This document shows positions 33,318-46,010 of a stretch of 64,000 bases of DNA, one piece after another. A model generated the notes under the pieces. That model saw only the letters and a program-made list of their open reading frames with translations, was not told where the DNA came from and did no database searches. Position 1 is the first letter of the stretch; each line of letters starts with the position of its first letter. Source of the DNA: Allomyces macrogynus ATCC 38327 (Eukaryota > Blastocladiomycota > Blastocladiomycetes > Blastocladiales > Blastocladiaceae); NCBI GenBank assembly GCA_000151295.1, contig GG745350.1, positions 318,464-382,463 of the forward strand, in the 5' to 3' direction. A program made the position numbers and the translations under genes.

Positions 33318-33720
33318 CGAGGTCTGCAGCTGTGACTGCGAGAGCGGGAGTGCGGGCGCGTGATGCCCATGGTACTGCTGCCCCTGCCCCTGCGCCGGCG
33401 CTTGGTACTGGTACTGCTGCCCCGGCGCCCCTGCCGGCGCCGTACACGAACCCAGCGCATACTGCTGCTATCGATTCGGAGAGCATGTGCAGCGGGCTGT
33501 CAAAGGACGGGAGGTGGCAGTGCCCATGGTCGCAGTGGTCGAGATGGTCGAGTAGGATTCGACGCGGCGCATGGACGGCGCGGGCACGGGAGCAGTGGCG
33601 GATGAGGAAGTGGTGGTGGAGGAGGTCGGGTGCGCCAAGTACGGCGACGGGACGGGGTTGCGAGCGCGCCGGGACCAGCGTATGCTGCGGGAGGGTGCGC
33701 CGCAGCGTGCATGTACGTGG
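33318..33720 (-). pseudogene. Inverted fragment of the APSES-gene 3' end, with internal deletion
   Basis: The minus strand matches part of exon 2 of the APSES gene (about 44485-45215). It carries SFDSPLHMLSESI, but this runs straight into AAVCAGF..., so about 350 bp present in the parent are missing. No start, no DNA-binding domain. Confidence 0.8.
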
Positions 33721-33734
33721 ACTGGTCATGCGTT

Positions 33735-34040
33735 CTTGACGATGCGCATGCATTCTTTGATCAATTGGTTGACCACGACTGCAAGCGCTGCTACAACGCC
33801 ATTTTCCCCAGTGACGACGACAACAGGGTCAAACAGCTTGTGGAAACACAAGGCATTTCATCAGTATCAGTCACAGGCGTGCTGGTAGATGATCTGGTTA
33901 TAAGGCTCGCCACCTCCAGTCTGTTTCGCTCAAAGATCGAAGAGCTTGTCGCCAAGTTCCAGTCAGAGGAGCCGGTGGTTAATGCGCGGCGACGGGGTGA
34001 CACTGCCCGCTGTTCAGAGCTATTATCCAGAGCAGCTTGA
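33735..34040 (+). pseudogene. Fragment of the Cys/His-repeat GTPase family
   Basis: A frame reads CVLDDAHAFFDQLVDHDCKR followed by C, equal to the end of one Cys/His repeat of the protein at 50.9-54.1 kb. The rest (VKQLVETQGISSVSVTGVL...) has no match in the window. It lies back-to-back with the inverted APSES fragment, the same pairing as at 46.4 kb, so both pieces probably moved together. Confidence 0.65.
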
Positions 34041-35283
34041 AATGATTCACCCTGGGGATCATGGTGATAACCAGGCGACACCGCCACGAGGTCTACCGGT
34101 GGTGAACCCTGAACAGAATCATGGTGATGGTCAGCCGCTATCTTGCAAGATGCACCATCTTTACAGTGGCACGGAACAGCAGCGACGCCATTGACGTTGG
34201 ATGAAGCCCAAGCGGTCTCATTTGTCGGTGATCTTGAAGGCATGAGGGCCACTTTGAAGCAGGGAGCGGAAGACGTTGAAGAGAGGGATGAGCTGCCTGA
34301 GTTGGATTAGGATGGTCGGTTGATGCAACAAATGTTCTGTTACAGTGCCACCAATCACGATACCGTTGCTTATCCTCCAAAGCCTCCAATCCTGATCATG
34401 GTTACCTGCCCAGGGCTCTGGCCATGACCCTTATTTTCGGAGTCCATCGATTATGTATGCGGAACAGCCACGTCGAAACCCCGGCTCAAAGCCAAGCGGT
34501 GTTGTCCTTTGTAACAGCTCAAGGTTGGCGGTTCAGCACCGCTTCTGTGCGTATCATGAAGACATCGAAATGCAAGTCCACACTTTGATAGGGCCGTAAC
34601 TTTGGGCACAGTGAATAATTGATCTGAGCGGCGTGCAGTCGATCGGTCACAGTTGATGCTTTGTTCAGACAGGACGTGCAAACATCCCGATCATACTTTT
34701 TGTTCACAAATTGTTGTTTCCTGTTCAATTTTTCTATTTTCTCCACCTGTCTCATCCCTTGACGACATCACATCTGAAGGATATGGTCACAGAATGACCA
34801 TATCCGCTGGTTTGGCACAAAAAGCAAGAAGCGAACCTGGCGATCCAATGTGAGACTAAGCTCGGCAAATTAACCTGGGGACTTGATGACAGCATGCTGT
34901 GCAAGCAGATGGCTGCGTTGAATGAGGTTCGGAGTTCAAGTGCTTGGTGATCGTCAGTTGGTGAGCTGCATCCGCGTGCAGGCTGTCGACGATGGAGTGA
35001 TAGTTGTGAGAAGAGTTTGATCGTCTGGATCGTGTGGGCTCATGCTGGTTGACAGTGATTGAGAATTGGGGATTGGGCATGCGAATCCATAACGTCAACC
35101 AAAATACAAGAACAAGCGTCAGCGCAGGCTAGCGTCTGCTCAGGAGGCTCAGGTCAATCAGGTCATTCATCTCGGCCGCGTTTCATGTTTCCTGTTCCAT
35201 TCCCGGCCATCCCTTCTCGCCAAGCGATCCTGAAAAGCAACACGACGCGTATACTCCAACAAACATCTCTTCTCTCATCCTTA
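34041..35283. other. 1.2-kb AT-richer stretch without a recognisable gene
   Basis: Short frames only (84 residues or fewer), no domain. Lies downstream of THOC2, so it includes its 3' UTR. Confidence 0.5.
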
Positions 35284-38200
35284 CTACGACCGGTTCCCCC
35301 GCCCGCTACTCCGCGACGACGACCCACCACTCCCGCTTCCACCCACCGGCCGCTCATTCGGCGCTGCCATTGCCTCGACCCGATCAAACCCAGACAACCG
35401 ACTTCCACCGCCTCCACCTTGCTGCCGTGGTGGTTGCTGTTTCCGCGGCTGCTGCATTAGCTGCTGCGGCTGCGGCTGCATCGACGGAGGTGGCGGGGAC
35501 CTAAACCCGCTCCCATCCGGCGACGGACTGCGTTTCGCGCGCTTATACGGCGGCCCGTCCGCCGGCGTCCCCGGCGAATCCCGGCGACGAACGCTCGCGT
35601 TCCGCGGCGGCGGAGGCGGGGCCACCGAGCCCGGCGTGGACGGCGCGGGGGACGCGAGCGGTAACATGTCGCGGCGGTCCCGCTCGCGATCGCGGTCACG
35701 ACGATCGCGGTGGTCCCGGCGGTCGGTAAGTTCCGACCAGCTCGACGAGCGCGACAGGCGGCGGTCGTGGTTGTTGCGGGTGGACGTGCGGTCATCGCGG
35801 CTGCTGGTGCGCTCGTCGCGCCGGTCACGGTCCTCGCGGCCGTCACGCCGGTCCCGATCATCGCGACTCCCCGTACGCTCGTCGCGCGGGACACTGCTGC
35901 TGTTGCTATTCCGCACACTGCGGTCGTCACGACGGTCGTCGCGGCCGGTCCCGGAACTCGTCCGTGCGCCACCGCGGTCGTCGCGCACGTTGCTGCTGCT
36001 CGCACCACGCTCGTCGCGCGCGTTACTGCTGCTACTCGCTCGGCGGTCATCCCGCCGGTGCTCGTCACGGTGCCGCGAGTCGCGCCGGTCACGGTGGTCG
36101 TCCCGGCGATCACCGCGCCGATCACCCGCGCGGTCACTCACCCGGTCCTCGACGCGCGGAGGGCGCGGCGGGAGGCAGTGGTCCCGCGGAGACGTTGGCG
36201 CGGCGGGCGCGGCGGGCGGGTCTGCACGGTCGAACCCGGCCACGGGCGCACTGCTCTCCACTGCTGCGTCGAACCCGGACGACGCGCGCGTCGTCGCGGT
36301 ACTGCCGTGACGTGCGGGCGACGCCGCGCCGGGATGTGTCGGTCGGTGCGGGAGCGTCGTGGCGGCGGGCGGGTAGACGGGGGTCGCCGCGCGAGTGGAC
36401 GCGGTGCTCGCGGCGCCTTCCTCGTCGTCGACTTGCATCGGATCGGGGCTCGTGACGGTGGTCGCGGGGGACTCGATTTGGAGTTGTGCGACGGCGCGTG
36501 GCAGGTCCGGGCTGCTGGTGACGACGGTGGGAGCGGGGGTGCCGTTAGGCGCGGCGGCGGCGGCAGCGGGCGTGCCGTTGGGCGGCGCGGTCGCGGCGGA
36601 CTTGGAGTTGGTGGGTTCTTGCTTGACGTCGTCGACCTTGTTCTTGCTCTCGCCGTTATTCTTGGCTTCCTCGACCTTGACCTCCTCCATCACCACCTCC
36701 TTGACCGACTCCGTCGGCGGCGGCGGCGGCGGCGGCACCAGCCGCTTCTCGAGCGGGAACCCCTTCCTCTGCACTTCCCTCACCGCGCCCTCCACGACCA
36801 ACACCATCACGCGCAACGCATCATTATGCCGATGCACGTCCAACGCCGCGCGCACCCCCTCCGCATGCGCCTTGGTCGCCGGAAACACACGCGCCAACGC
36901 TTTCAACACATTCAGCGTATTGCGCACCAGGTACAGATCCATGGTCTCGCCCAGCATCGCATACGCGACAAACTCGGCCACCGCATCGTGCGCCGTCAAC
37001 GCGCATGCGGCCGCAGCGTGTTTCGAGTCAACGATATCCGCCGTGTCGAGGCCCGAGACGGTGGCTGATGCGTCGGCGTCAGCACCGTGCAAAAGGTCCA
37101 ACGCGTGTGCGGCAAGCTGGCCGTACGCAAACGCTTCGGCTTCCGTGAGACCGCGGACCGTCCAAATGTACGTGAGGACCGCCGACGCCGTCGTGAGCGG
37201 GAGCCGGGTCAGCCAGTACTGCGCGTAGAGCGTGTCGGCGGGACTCGCGCACGCGCGGCGGACCAAGTCCGCGGCCGTCGGCAATCCATCCACGTCCATC
37301 CCCTCTGCCTCGGTCGCGGCCTTGATCACCCCCTCGATCCGCGCAGTCGCCTCATTCACGTCCGTCAAGTGCCGCTTCAACTCCTCCGACTCGGTCGGCA
37401 AGTACATCCCCGCGTCGCAATGTACGTGGTAGTACCGCAACCCCCAAAACACGGCCGCGGCTTGCCGTTCCTCTTCAGGCGGGGCCAACGCGCACGTGCG
37501 GTCCACTTGGACATCCGGTAAATGAATCGCGAGGAACAAGTGAAACTGCGCAAGCACCGCACGGACGCGATCCTTCCACTGCACTTCCGCCAACAAATCC
37601 ACCGTGCGCACCTTCTCCACCACCTCGTACTCCGCCCAATCGCGCGTCCGTTCCGCGAGTGTCAAATACAGCGTGCGCAGCCGGCGCGTAAACGCTTCGG
37701 CACGCCGGGCGATTCGCGCGACCAGTGCGCTCGTCGCGGCAGCAGGCACCGCCGCCGCGGATTGGTTACTCGCGGCGACGACGCGCTGCGCGACACACGC
37801 GCGCGACTCCATCGCGGCCACCACGTTCGCGGGCACGTCGACGATCGGCTGGATCCCCGTCATCGCTGCGACCAAGTCTGCGAGCAAGTGCGCGTCGGCG
37901 AGCCCAAATGGCGCGTGGTCGAGGTACGCCAACAATGGCCCGAAATCGGTACCCGGGAACTGCGCGAGCCAGGCCGACATGAACTGCGACGTGTTCAGCA
38001 ACCACGGGTCTAAATTCAATCCGTCGTCCTTGACCGCGATCCCCAACGGCGAGGACGCGAGCAGGGCCGCGTTGGCGCCACGCGCGCGCCCGGCACCTGC
38101 GACCGCGACCCCCGCGTAGGTCGCGGGATCGGCGAGCGCGCAGAGGAACGTGTACATGAGCGCGTCCATGCCGAGCGGGTCCAAGTACCGCAGACAGTCG

Positions 38201-40856
38201 AGTAACGGGACGGCCAGGTTGTCGTAGTTCATGACGGTCGCGACGATCGCCGCGAGGACCGGGATCGGGTTGCCCATGGCCAACTTGCACAATTTCCGCG
38301 CGTAAGTCCGCACCACGTCTTTCGATAACCGTTTCATCCAGAACCGCGTGGTTTTTTCGACGCGGTCGAGCGCGCGCGCGAGCGGTGCAGACCGGGAGTA
38401 CGCGTTGCGCATATCGGCGTACAGCGCGAACCGGCGCTGGACCGGCCAGTCGCGGATGACGGCCCATACGGCCGCCGGGAGTGCGGGTGGTGGGGTCCCC
38501 ATCATCGCCATGGCCGGGAGCACGTACGCGCGCAACCACGTGACCGCGTCCCCGTTGGTCGCACACAGGTGCGCGATCTGCAAGACTACCGCGGGCCGTA
38601 AATGCAGTGCCGGCCCAACCAAATCCAACAACCGCGTGATCTGCGCCGTATCCCCACGACTCAGGTGCCGCGTCCAGGGCGCGTAAAAGAAACGCTGCCG
38701 GTTCGGGTAGGTCAAGGTCATGACCGTCGGCGTCAGCGCGTCGTTAAGGATATCGGCGTCGCCCGTGTCGGCGAGCATCCAGTCGATCAGGCGGAGGAGC
38801 TGTTGCGCGATTCGTGGGAAGGCCAGGACCCAGTCGACGTCCGGGTACGCGGCGAGGACGCGGTGCGCGCCGTGGATGTCGCCGATTGCGAGTTGCGCCA
38901 TGGCCAGGTTGGCCACGACTTGGGCGACGAGTGCGGCCTCGACGGTGGATGCGGAGGCGTCGCTCGTCGATGGCGCGGCCGAATCGGGTGCTGCGGCGGA
39001 GGTCGTGGCCAGGGTCGCAGGCGCGGTTGCCGTCGCGGTCGCACCCGGTGCGGGCGTCTCGGCGCGATTCCCCGCCGTCGTCGCGGAAACCTGCGCACTC
39101 AGCACATCCAGCACCTCGGTCGCAAAAGGCAGTCGCGCGGGGGCCAACAACTCGGAATTCGTCCCCGCCACCGCCATCGGCGACACATCGTTCCACGGCG
39201 GAACAATAATCGACGCGAGCGGGACCGATTCCGGGACCGTGAAATGCGCGAGCACCGCATCGAGTTCCACCATTTCGTGCTGCACGAGCAGCGCCGTGAC
39301 GAGCATCAGGTTGCGCGGGAGCGTGCCCGGATTGGTCAGGAATTTTTTGACGTAGAGCTGCGTGTTTTCCATGTCGCGCGTGAGTCGGTCGGCTTCAGCA
39401 CGGTCCTGCGGCTTGGTGCCGGGGACGGAGAGAAAGGTCGGGAGCGAGTCCTGGTACGCGGAGAGCATGCGGTTGAGCCGACTCAGGTAGGGGTCGGCGG
39501 GGGCGATGAGCAGGTCGGTGCGGTGCTGGTGCAGGTCATCGACCATGCTGGAAGTGGACCGCTTCATCGACTAAGTCGGAGCAAGGAGGAAGGATCAGAC
39601 TCGAAATCATTTCGGAGTCGTATACAAGCCAAGCAAGAAGAGAAGCGCACCTCGGCGGCCACATTGTGCAGCACGAACCCGAGAATCTGGCCCAAATCCG
39701 GGAATGGCACGGTGCGAAACACGTGCAAGTAGAGCTGCCAGTGCGTAGTTAACCGCGCAGCAAACACGCGCAGCAGAGCTTCGGCAACACGCGTGCGCGA
39801 CAGCTTGTGCATGACAATCACGTCCTCGACTTTGCGCCACATGTCCTTGGCGAGAGACGTGACCAGTGGGTCGTCGGGCGTCGCCGAGGCCGGCAGCGGC
39901 GCCGGTGCAGCATCGGCAAGGACGACAAACAGGTTCATGTACCCTTCGACGTCCTCGGAGGCCAGCGAAAACTGCGGCAACGTCCAGGAGTTCATGGCGC
40001 GGGTCTGGCGCAATTTGCGGTCGACAGCGTCGGTCATGACGACTTTGGCGTGGTCGAGTAGCGGCACCGGGAGCATGGCAACAATTAGCGAGGTCGGGCA
40101 CCACGGCGCGTGCAGGCGAAGCAAGTTGACAAACACGGCGAGCGGCGCGTCGGGCGCGGTCGCAGGCGCCAGGTGGTCGGCGACGCAAATGGCGTCGCAG
40201 AGCGCGTGCAGCATGTCGTGGATCGTGACGAGGGACGGGTCGGGCCGTGCAGGCACACCTGGGCGGTCAATGTCCATGGCGTCGCCGGCGGTGCCGGGTT
40301 GCGACGGTGGGACGGGCGCGCTATCGGGGAACCCAGTGTGCGCGGGACCAGCAGCCGGGCCGGGGGTATGGCGCAGGACATGGCGCAGTTCTGCGAGGAC
40401 GCCGAGTAAGGCCTGCGGCGGAAACGCGCGGCGGATCGCACAGGCAAGCACGAGGTCGGCAACGATGCGGTGCAATTCGGGCGACCAGCGTGGTGGGTGG
40501 AGGCCGCGCGAGGTGGCAATGTCGCGAAATTGGGCGCGTGCGAGCAGGCGCTGCGCGTCGTCCCAGCGGTTGAGCTGCACCGTGAGCCGCATCTTGGCTG
40601 GCCAGAGCGTCGGTTGCTTTCTTGCCGGCCCGCGATCCTGCGAGATGGTGCAGCCTAGGAAACGCGGTGCGCCGGGGAACTTGTGCGGTGGTCGCGGTAG
40701 CAGCACTCGCTCTTGGTCGAGTGCAGCGGGTTGCGTCGCCTGAGCGGTCGTCGTCGCGCCGTGGGGCGCCGTGATCGCCGTCGCCAAGCACGTTGCTGTC
40801 GTCTGCAGGTTGTCTGCGCCTTGACCGCGACGCCTGCCACGCGTGTCGTGCCCCAT
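35284..40856 (-). CDS. THOC2: THO complex subunit 2
   Basis: Exon 1 is 40856-39651 and exon 2 is 39570-35284 (80-nt intron, GTGCGC...CTTAG), 1830 residues. The ATG at 40856 is chosen because the frame further upstream is basic low-complexity. The helical core matches THOC2/Tho2: LNRWDDAQRLLARAQF; MPAVW-type block PAAVWAVIRDWPVQRRFALY; RVEKTTRFWMKRLSKDVVRT; KLAMGNPIPVLAAIVATVMN then YDNLAVPLLDCLRYLDPLG. A later block reads AVFWGLRYYHVHCDAGMY..., equal to the FWSLTMYDL region. The C-terminal 350 residues are a disordered Arg/Asp/Ser (RD-repeat) tail with KRAKRSPSP, as in other THOC2. It is the scaffold of the nuclear THO/TREX mRNA-export complex. Intron 1 lies near residue 402. Confidence 0.93.
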
Positions 40857-41196
40857 GTGACGCCCCTCGGTTCCACCGCGCACGTGCAGCAGTTTGCCCT
40901 GGCAGAACTCGGCAGAACGAAGGCGGCGGCAGAACAAAAGCGGCGGCCGAACGAAAGCGGGCGACGTGGTTCGCTTTGCTTCCACCACCTCCGCGCACGG
41001 CCTCCTCCTCGCCACGTCGTCGCTGCCGCCGCCGAGGCCTCACCACGCACTCTCAAATGCGCCGCACCCGCCGCCGCGCCGGTTCCTGCAAGGTCCAGCC
41101 CAGTTCCAGCGCCAGCGCAAGTCTTGACCGTGCAGCCTGCATCTTCCCCGCATCCAAAACCCCGACGGAGACGCGCTCCGGCCGCCGCTCTCGATC
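40857..41196. promoter_or_regulatory. Divergent promoter region, THOC2 / acidic protein
   Basis: 340 bp between opposite start codons; open frames across it are low-complexity. No TATA box seen. Confidence 0.4.
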
Positions 41197-42336
41197 ATGC
41201 TCGCCATCGCCGCCATGAACCCGAACGTCCCAACCGCGTTCTCGCCACACGCTTCTACCGCCGCGGCCCAACCGACGACGCCGTGGCCCACGAACGCCAC
41301 GATGCCGCCGCCCACCAATGCCATGTGGACCCCACCCGCGACCGCCGCGCCATCACCGACCACCATCTCGCACAAGCGTGCGCACTCCATCATCGAAACC
41401 GACGAAGACCCGTCCACCCTCACCATGGGCCTCCCCACCAAGAAATTCGCGTCCGAGGAAGCCGTCGCCGCGCACCTCGCGCGCCTGCGCCTCTCCGGCG
41501 GCACCTCTGTTCCACCCCGCCGCGCCGGCGCGCGCGACCACGACTCGATTCTCGCCGACCCCGCATCTGTCCTCCTGCGACACCCGAAGCGCAAACTCTC
41601 TGCGCGGCTTCTCGATGACGAGGGTGGTATGGACGTCGACACCCCCACCGCGCCGGAACGGAAATGGGACGCGCGCGTACCGTCCTCGTCTTCGCCGCGG
41701 CCACCGCGCGCGAAAGCACGACGGACGGGCGCATCACCCGCCCGTCCTCGGTCGCGCAGTCCGATATCACCGGTGCCGGAAGGCGGCGCGGTGACGCTGT
41801 ACCGCCGCGGCCGGTCACCTGTGACCGACGATACGTGGACGGACGCGATTCACCGGTTCCTGGCGCTCGATGACGCGACGCTCGTGGCTGCATGGCGTGT
41901 GCGCGCACCGGCGCGGTTGGGGAAGGTTGTTGTCTCGCCGGACGCGATTCGTGCCGCGTTGAGGGAGGCGGCGGCATCGGCTAGCGGGAAGCGGCGGTTG
42001 TTGGCACTGGCGGGGGCCGCGGATGAGGATGAAGATGAGGAGGACGCGTCGACGGGACAGATTGAAGAGTTGCCGGATGATTGGGATGGGATGTTGACCG
42101 ACGATTTGGTCGTGTCAAACGCGCGGCCGGTGGTGATCGAGGCAGACGATAACGAGGAGGAGGACGAGGCGCCGCGGGTACCGAGCTGGAACGCGTCCGG
42201 GTCGTCGAGTTCGTCGGCGTGGAACGGGTCGAGTCCCAAGATTATCGAGCTGCCGCCGTCGCCCGAACGGTCGCCGCCGTATACGAGCGCGTCATGGGCC
42301 GACACTGACCCGGACGCCATGGACGTGGACGAGTGA
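41197..42336 (+). CDS. Unrecognised acidic, low-complexity protein
   Basis: Single exon, 379 residues from the ATG at 41197; a second ATG six codons later is equally usable. The N-terminus is Pro/Thr/Ala-rich. The middle holds KFASEEAVAAHLARLRLSGG and a basic cluster (PRAKARRTGASPARPRSRSP). A possible small helical domain reads TWTDAIHRFLALDDATLVAA then VVVSPDAIRAALREAAA. Acidic patches follow (DEDEDEEDASTGQIEELPDD, EADDNEEEDEAP), and the protein ends SWADTDPDAMDVDE. No family recognised. It diverges from THOC2, which hints at expression with the nuclear RNA machinery, but nothing more can be said. Confidence 0.6.
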   Translation: MLAIAAMNPNVPTAFSPHASTAAAQPTTPWPTNATMPPPTNAMWTPPATAAPSPTTISHKRAHSIIETDEDPSTLTMGLPTKKFASEEAVAAHLARLRLSGGTSVPPRRAGARDHDSILADPASVLLRHPKRKLSARLLDDEGGMDVDTPTAPERKWDARVPSSSSPRPPRAKARRTGASPARPRSRSPISPVPEGGAVTLYRRGRSPVTDDTWTDAIHRFLALDDATLVAAWRVRAPARLGKVVVSPDAIRAALREAAASASGKRRLLALAGAADEDEDEEDASTGQIEELPDDWDGMLTDDLVVSNARPVVIEADDNEEEDEAPRVPSWNASGSSSSSAWNGSSPKIIELPPSPERSPPYTSASWADTDPDAMDVDE

Positions 42337-42705
42337 AGCGACAGCAAGCGAGCGCCATCGAGCAGAGTCTGTACATACGTTTATATTACAAATACCTGTT
42401 TGATTGTGGCATCGTTGGCGAAGCCGTTGCTGGTGAGGTCGTCGCTGGAGCTCAAATTGCATTTTGCGGCTGGCGTGACTGGATTGATGGAAGGATTTGC
42501 AGTCGGTGGTGATGGCTGCTGGACGCTGCTGGAGGAAAGTTGAAACGGGGTCATGCACACACGGGGGGCGCTCGTTGACTTTGCAGGTGCGTGCTGCTCG
42601 CCCTGCAGCCGAAAGCCCGTCTTCGACGCACGCAATCCGCGCGCGACCGTCTCTCTTCTCCCCCGCCCCAGGCGTGCCACGGCCTCTACCACCACGACCA
42701 AGCCG

Positions 42706-45700
42706 ATGCAGTCAACGACGACGAGTGCGCCGACACTGCCGCCGCTGGCGGGAACGGCACCCGGTCCGACGCAAGCGCCAAGAGACCACGCTGATCCGCC
42801 AACCGGCATGTCAACAGCTGCAGCCATGATCACCACGACGCCGAGCACGATCTGGCCACCCGCTCCGCCGCCGGCGCCCGCCACGACCACGCTCGCGTCG
42901 TCCGTACGCGACATGGCCGCAGCAGCTGCGTCGATGCTCGCACTCGCGGGTTCAGCGTCATTGACCTCCGCACCACTTCCGCCTGGATCTTCCACGGCCC
43001 GCACGACCACGACGATGATCACGACAGGTCCAGTCATGGGCGACCCGCTCGCGCCGCGCCTGCCGCCAATTCCCGCCGCGCCCGCTGCCACGTACGCGCC
43101 ATCATCTTACCATGCAGCCGGGGTTGTGTCGTCGACGGCCATGTCCGCCCACGCGGCGCCACCACCGCTGGCGCCACCTCTGCCCGCACACGCAAATTCG
43201 GCCACCTCTGGCACGTTTGTCGCGCCGTCGTCCAGCACAAGCCCGTTTACCGCGTACGCGCCCGTTTCCGCGGCAACCGACACGTCCCGCGCTAGTGGCA
43301 CGGCTGCGGCGGCCACTTCTGCGTTGCCGGCACCCGTCTACGCGCCGTTGCCCCCCGCGCAGCCGCAGTACGCGATCCCGACGTACCATGGACATGCCGC
43401 TCATCCTCACGCACAGCCGCACGCGTTGCCGCACCCGCACCCGGCCGCGTTTGGATCGAACGCAGCAGCGAACGCGCAGCAAGCGACGGGTCCTGCCCCT
43501 ACAGTCCCGATGCACGCGTACGCCGCGGCGTACCCCGGGGCGCCCCCGCAAGCATATGTGCAGCAGCAGCACGTGCAGCAGCACCATGCACCTCCTCCTC
43601 CGCCGCCAGGTTATGCGCCCGCGCGCGGAATGCATGGAATCCCTGCTGGCCTCATGCCAGGCGCCGCAGGTGCAGCAGGCCCCGTCCCAGCGGCCGCGCA
43701 CTTGACGTCGTTTTACTGGGAAGACAAGGGCACATCGGTGTTCCAGCTTGACACGGACCGGTTCTCGATTTGTCGGCGTGCCGATACGAACTACATCAAC
43801 GGGTACGTCGGCGACACCGAAAAGGTGATGGAGTGCAGACGACTAACCGGAGGCGTGTCCGCACATCCAGTACCAAGCTGCTCAACGTGACCGACATGAC
43901 CCGCGGCAAGCGCGACTCGGTCCTCAAGAACGAGCGCGACCGCGAAGTGATCAAAGCCGGCCCGATGCGGCTCAAGGGTGTCTGGATCCCGCTCGATCGC
44001 GCGATTGATTTGGCCAAGCACTACGACATTGCCGGACTGATTTTCCCGCTGCTCGAGCCGGACCCGCACGCGTACGTGATTGGGCCGCACGTCGCGTCGA
44101 CGTACGCGTCTATGGCCGACGCGCTCGCTGCGGCCGCGGCTGCGGCAGCTGCAGCGGCAGCTGCGTCGGCCGTGACCACGACGAGCGGGTCGGGGACGGC
44201 ACCGCCGCCGCTGCCGCCGGTGCAGCAGGGGCTGCCGGTCAATGCCCACGCGCAGCACGCGCCAATGGGGTACCACGCGATGCCGATGCACGGCGCGCCG
44301 CAACATCCGCAACAACCGCCGCCGCCGCAACAGCAACCGCAACCTCAAGTGCAGCAGCAACAGCAGCACCCAGTGCCGTCGGGCCACCGCCCGTTCACCC
44401 TCCCCGCGCCCGCGGCGTACCCGGCCCCACCCACCGCTCCGGCACCCGGCTACCCCACCCCCGCGCCGACCACGTACATGCACGCCCCAGCGCACCCTCC
44501 CGCAGCGTACGCCGGTCCCGGCGCGCTCGCGACCCCCGTCCCGTCGCCGTACTTGGCGCACCCGACCTCCTCCACCACCACTTCCTCATCCGCCACTGCT
44601 CCCGTGCCCGCGCCGTCCATGCGCCGCGTCGAATCCTACTCGACCATCTCGACCACTGCGACCACGGGCACCGCCACCTCCCCGTCCTTTGACAGCCCGC
44701 TGCACATGCTCTCCGAATCGATCCAGTACCTCGACACCAAAGACTCGCCGCACCCCTCGATCTCGCGGCGCACGAGCACCGCTTTCGACAGCACCACCTC
44801 CGGAGCCAAGCGCACACGCGACGAGCCTCCCGCCACCCCGGCCGACATGTCGCCCGACTCCGCATCCACGCCCGTGCTCAAGCGGCAACGGTCGGGCGCG
44901 CTGCAAGTCCATACGCCCGCGCCGTCCCCGCACGCCAGCGCAGCGGCGGCCGCGGCGGCGCTCGGGCCGCTCGGGATTCCGCGTGGGCCCGCGCGGCGCG
45001 ACCCGTTGGCGGCGCTCGCGGATATCGCGCACCGGCAGCACCAGCAGGAGCAGATGATAAGCCGGCAGCAGCAGCAGTATGCGCTGGGTTCGTGTGCGGC
45101 GCCGGCAGGGACGCCGGGGCAGCAGTACCAGTACCAAGCGCCGGCGCAGGGGCAGGGGCAGCGGTACCATGGGCATCACGCGCCCGCACTCCTGCTCCCG
45201 CAGTCACAGCTGCAGACTTCGCAGCCGCAACAGCAGCAACCGAACGGCACCTACCCGCCCGCGCCCTTGCCCACGTCCGCGACGTTCGCGTACCCAACGA
45301 CCGGCACCGCGCCGCCGAGTAGTTCCCCCTACCCGCACGACGCGACGACGCGGTACCGTTCGAGCGCTGTTGTCTCGGACATAAACCCCATTTGCCGCTC
45401 GCGACCGTGCCAGCTCCGGGACCGGCACCCGTGTCGACGCCGTGGGCCGCCTAGACGGCATGCATTGTTTTTGAATTTGTTGTGTATGTCGCGTTGGAGC
45501 CCTCTTTTGCGTTTTTTCTTTGCGTGCACTTGCACGAGTTACACCGATTACCCCGTGTTCGAGTACCACGCTCTCTTCTATATTTTAGTGCCCTGTTTGT
45601 TTTTGTTGGTGGGGCGGTTCACGGTTGGAAACGATTTTGGCGGAGGATTTGGTTGCCGACGCTCACGTCGTCCAAATTCATGTCATTTGCCGCTTGGCTG

Positions 45701-45713
45701 CCCACTTTCCTGA
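42706..45713 (+). CDS. APSES-domain transcription factor (StuA/Efg1/Phd1 type)
   Basis: Exon 1 is 42706-43802 (an in-frame ATG also exists at 42553) and exon 2 starts at 43871. The 68-nt intron has donor GTACGT, a CTAAC branch site and acceptor CCAG. Splicing rebuilds the APSES domain at about residues 332-432: LTSFYWEDKGTSVFQLDTD, ICRRADTNYINGTKLLNVTD, MTRGKRDSVLKNERDREVIK and GPMRLKGVWIPLDRAIDLA. Flanks are Pro/Ala/Gln-rich. This fungus-specific basic-helix DNA-binding fold controls development. The 3' end is uncertain: the frame is open to 45713, but the last 90 codons look like UTR. A conserved neighbouring frame ending VPAPGPAPVSTPWAA with TAG at 45452 may be the true end. The 3' part is duplicated at 46.4/50.0 kb and 33.3 kb. 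Confidence 0.88.
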
Positions 45714-46010
45714 TGCCTGATGAAAGCATGTGTCAGATGTGTTCAAGTCGCCATTTGCGCGATCCTGGGTCTGGCCGTTGTGCCGCGATCGCGCTCGCCC
45801 GTCGGACAAAACTTCGTATGTATTTAAATACTCTCTTCATCCTCTCATTCAAGCTGCGACTTCTGGCAACCACCGTGGCACGTAGACGGGCAGACCGTGT
45901 GCAGTAGACAAGAGTGGCCGGCTGCTGCGTTGGGTGCTGTTGAATGGAATTAGTTGTATTTTGGTTTGAAGAAACTATTTTTTCAACAGTGGTGCTGCCG
46001 CACCTCTCCC

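Noticed and set aside
32805..33335. 176-codon plus-strand frame
   Set aside because: Arg/Pro-rich low complexity, no motif, typical shadow in GC-rich DNA.
45455..45713. Membrane-like C-terminal tail of the APSES protein
   Set aside because: Probably 3' UTR read in frame. Similar DNA follows the duplicated copy, but the frame is not kept there.
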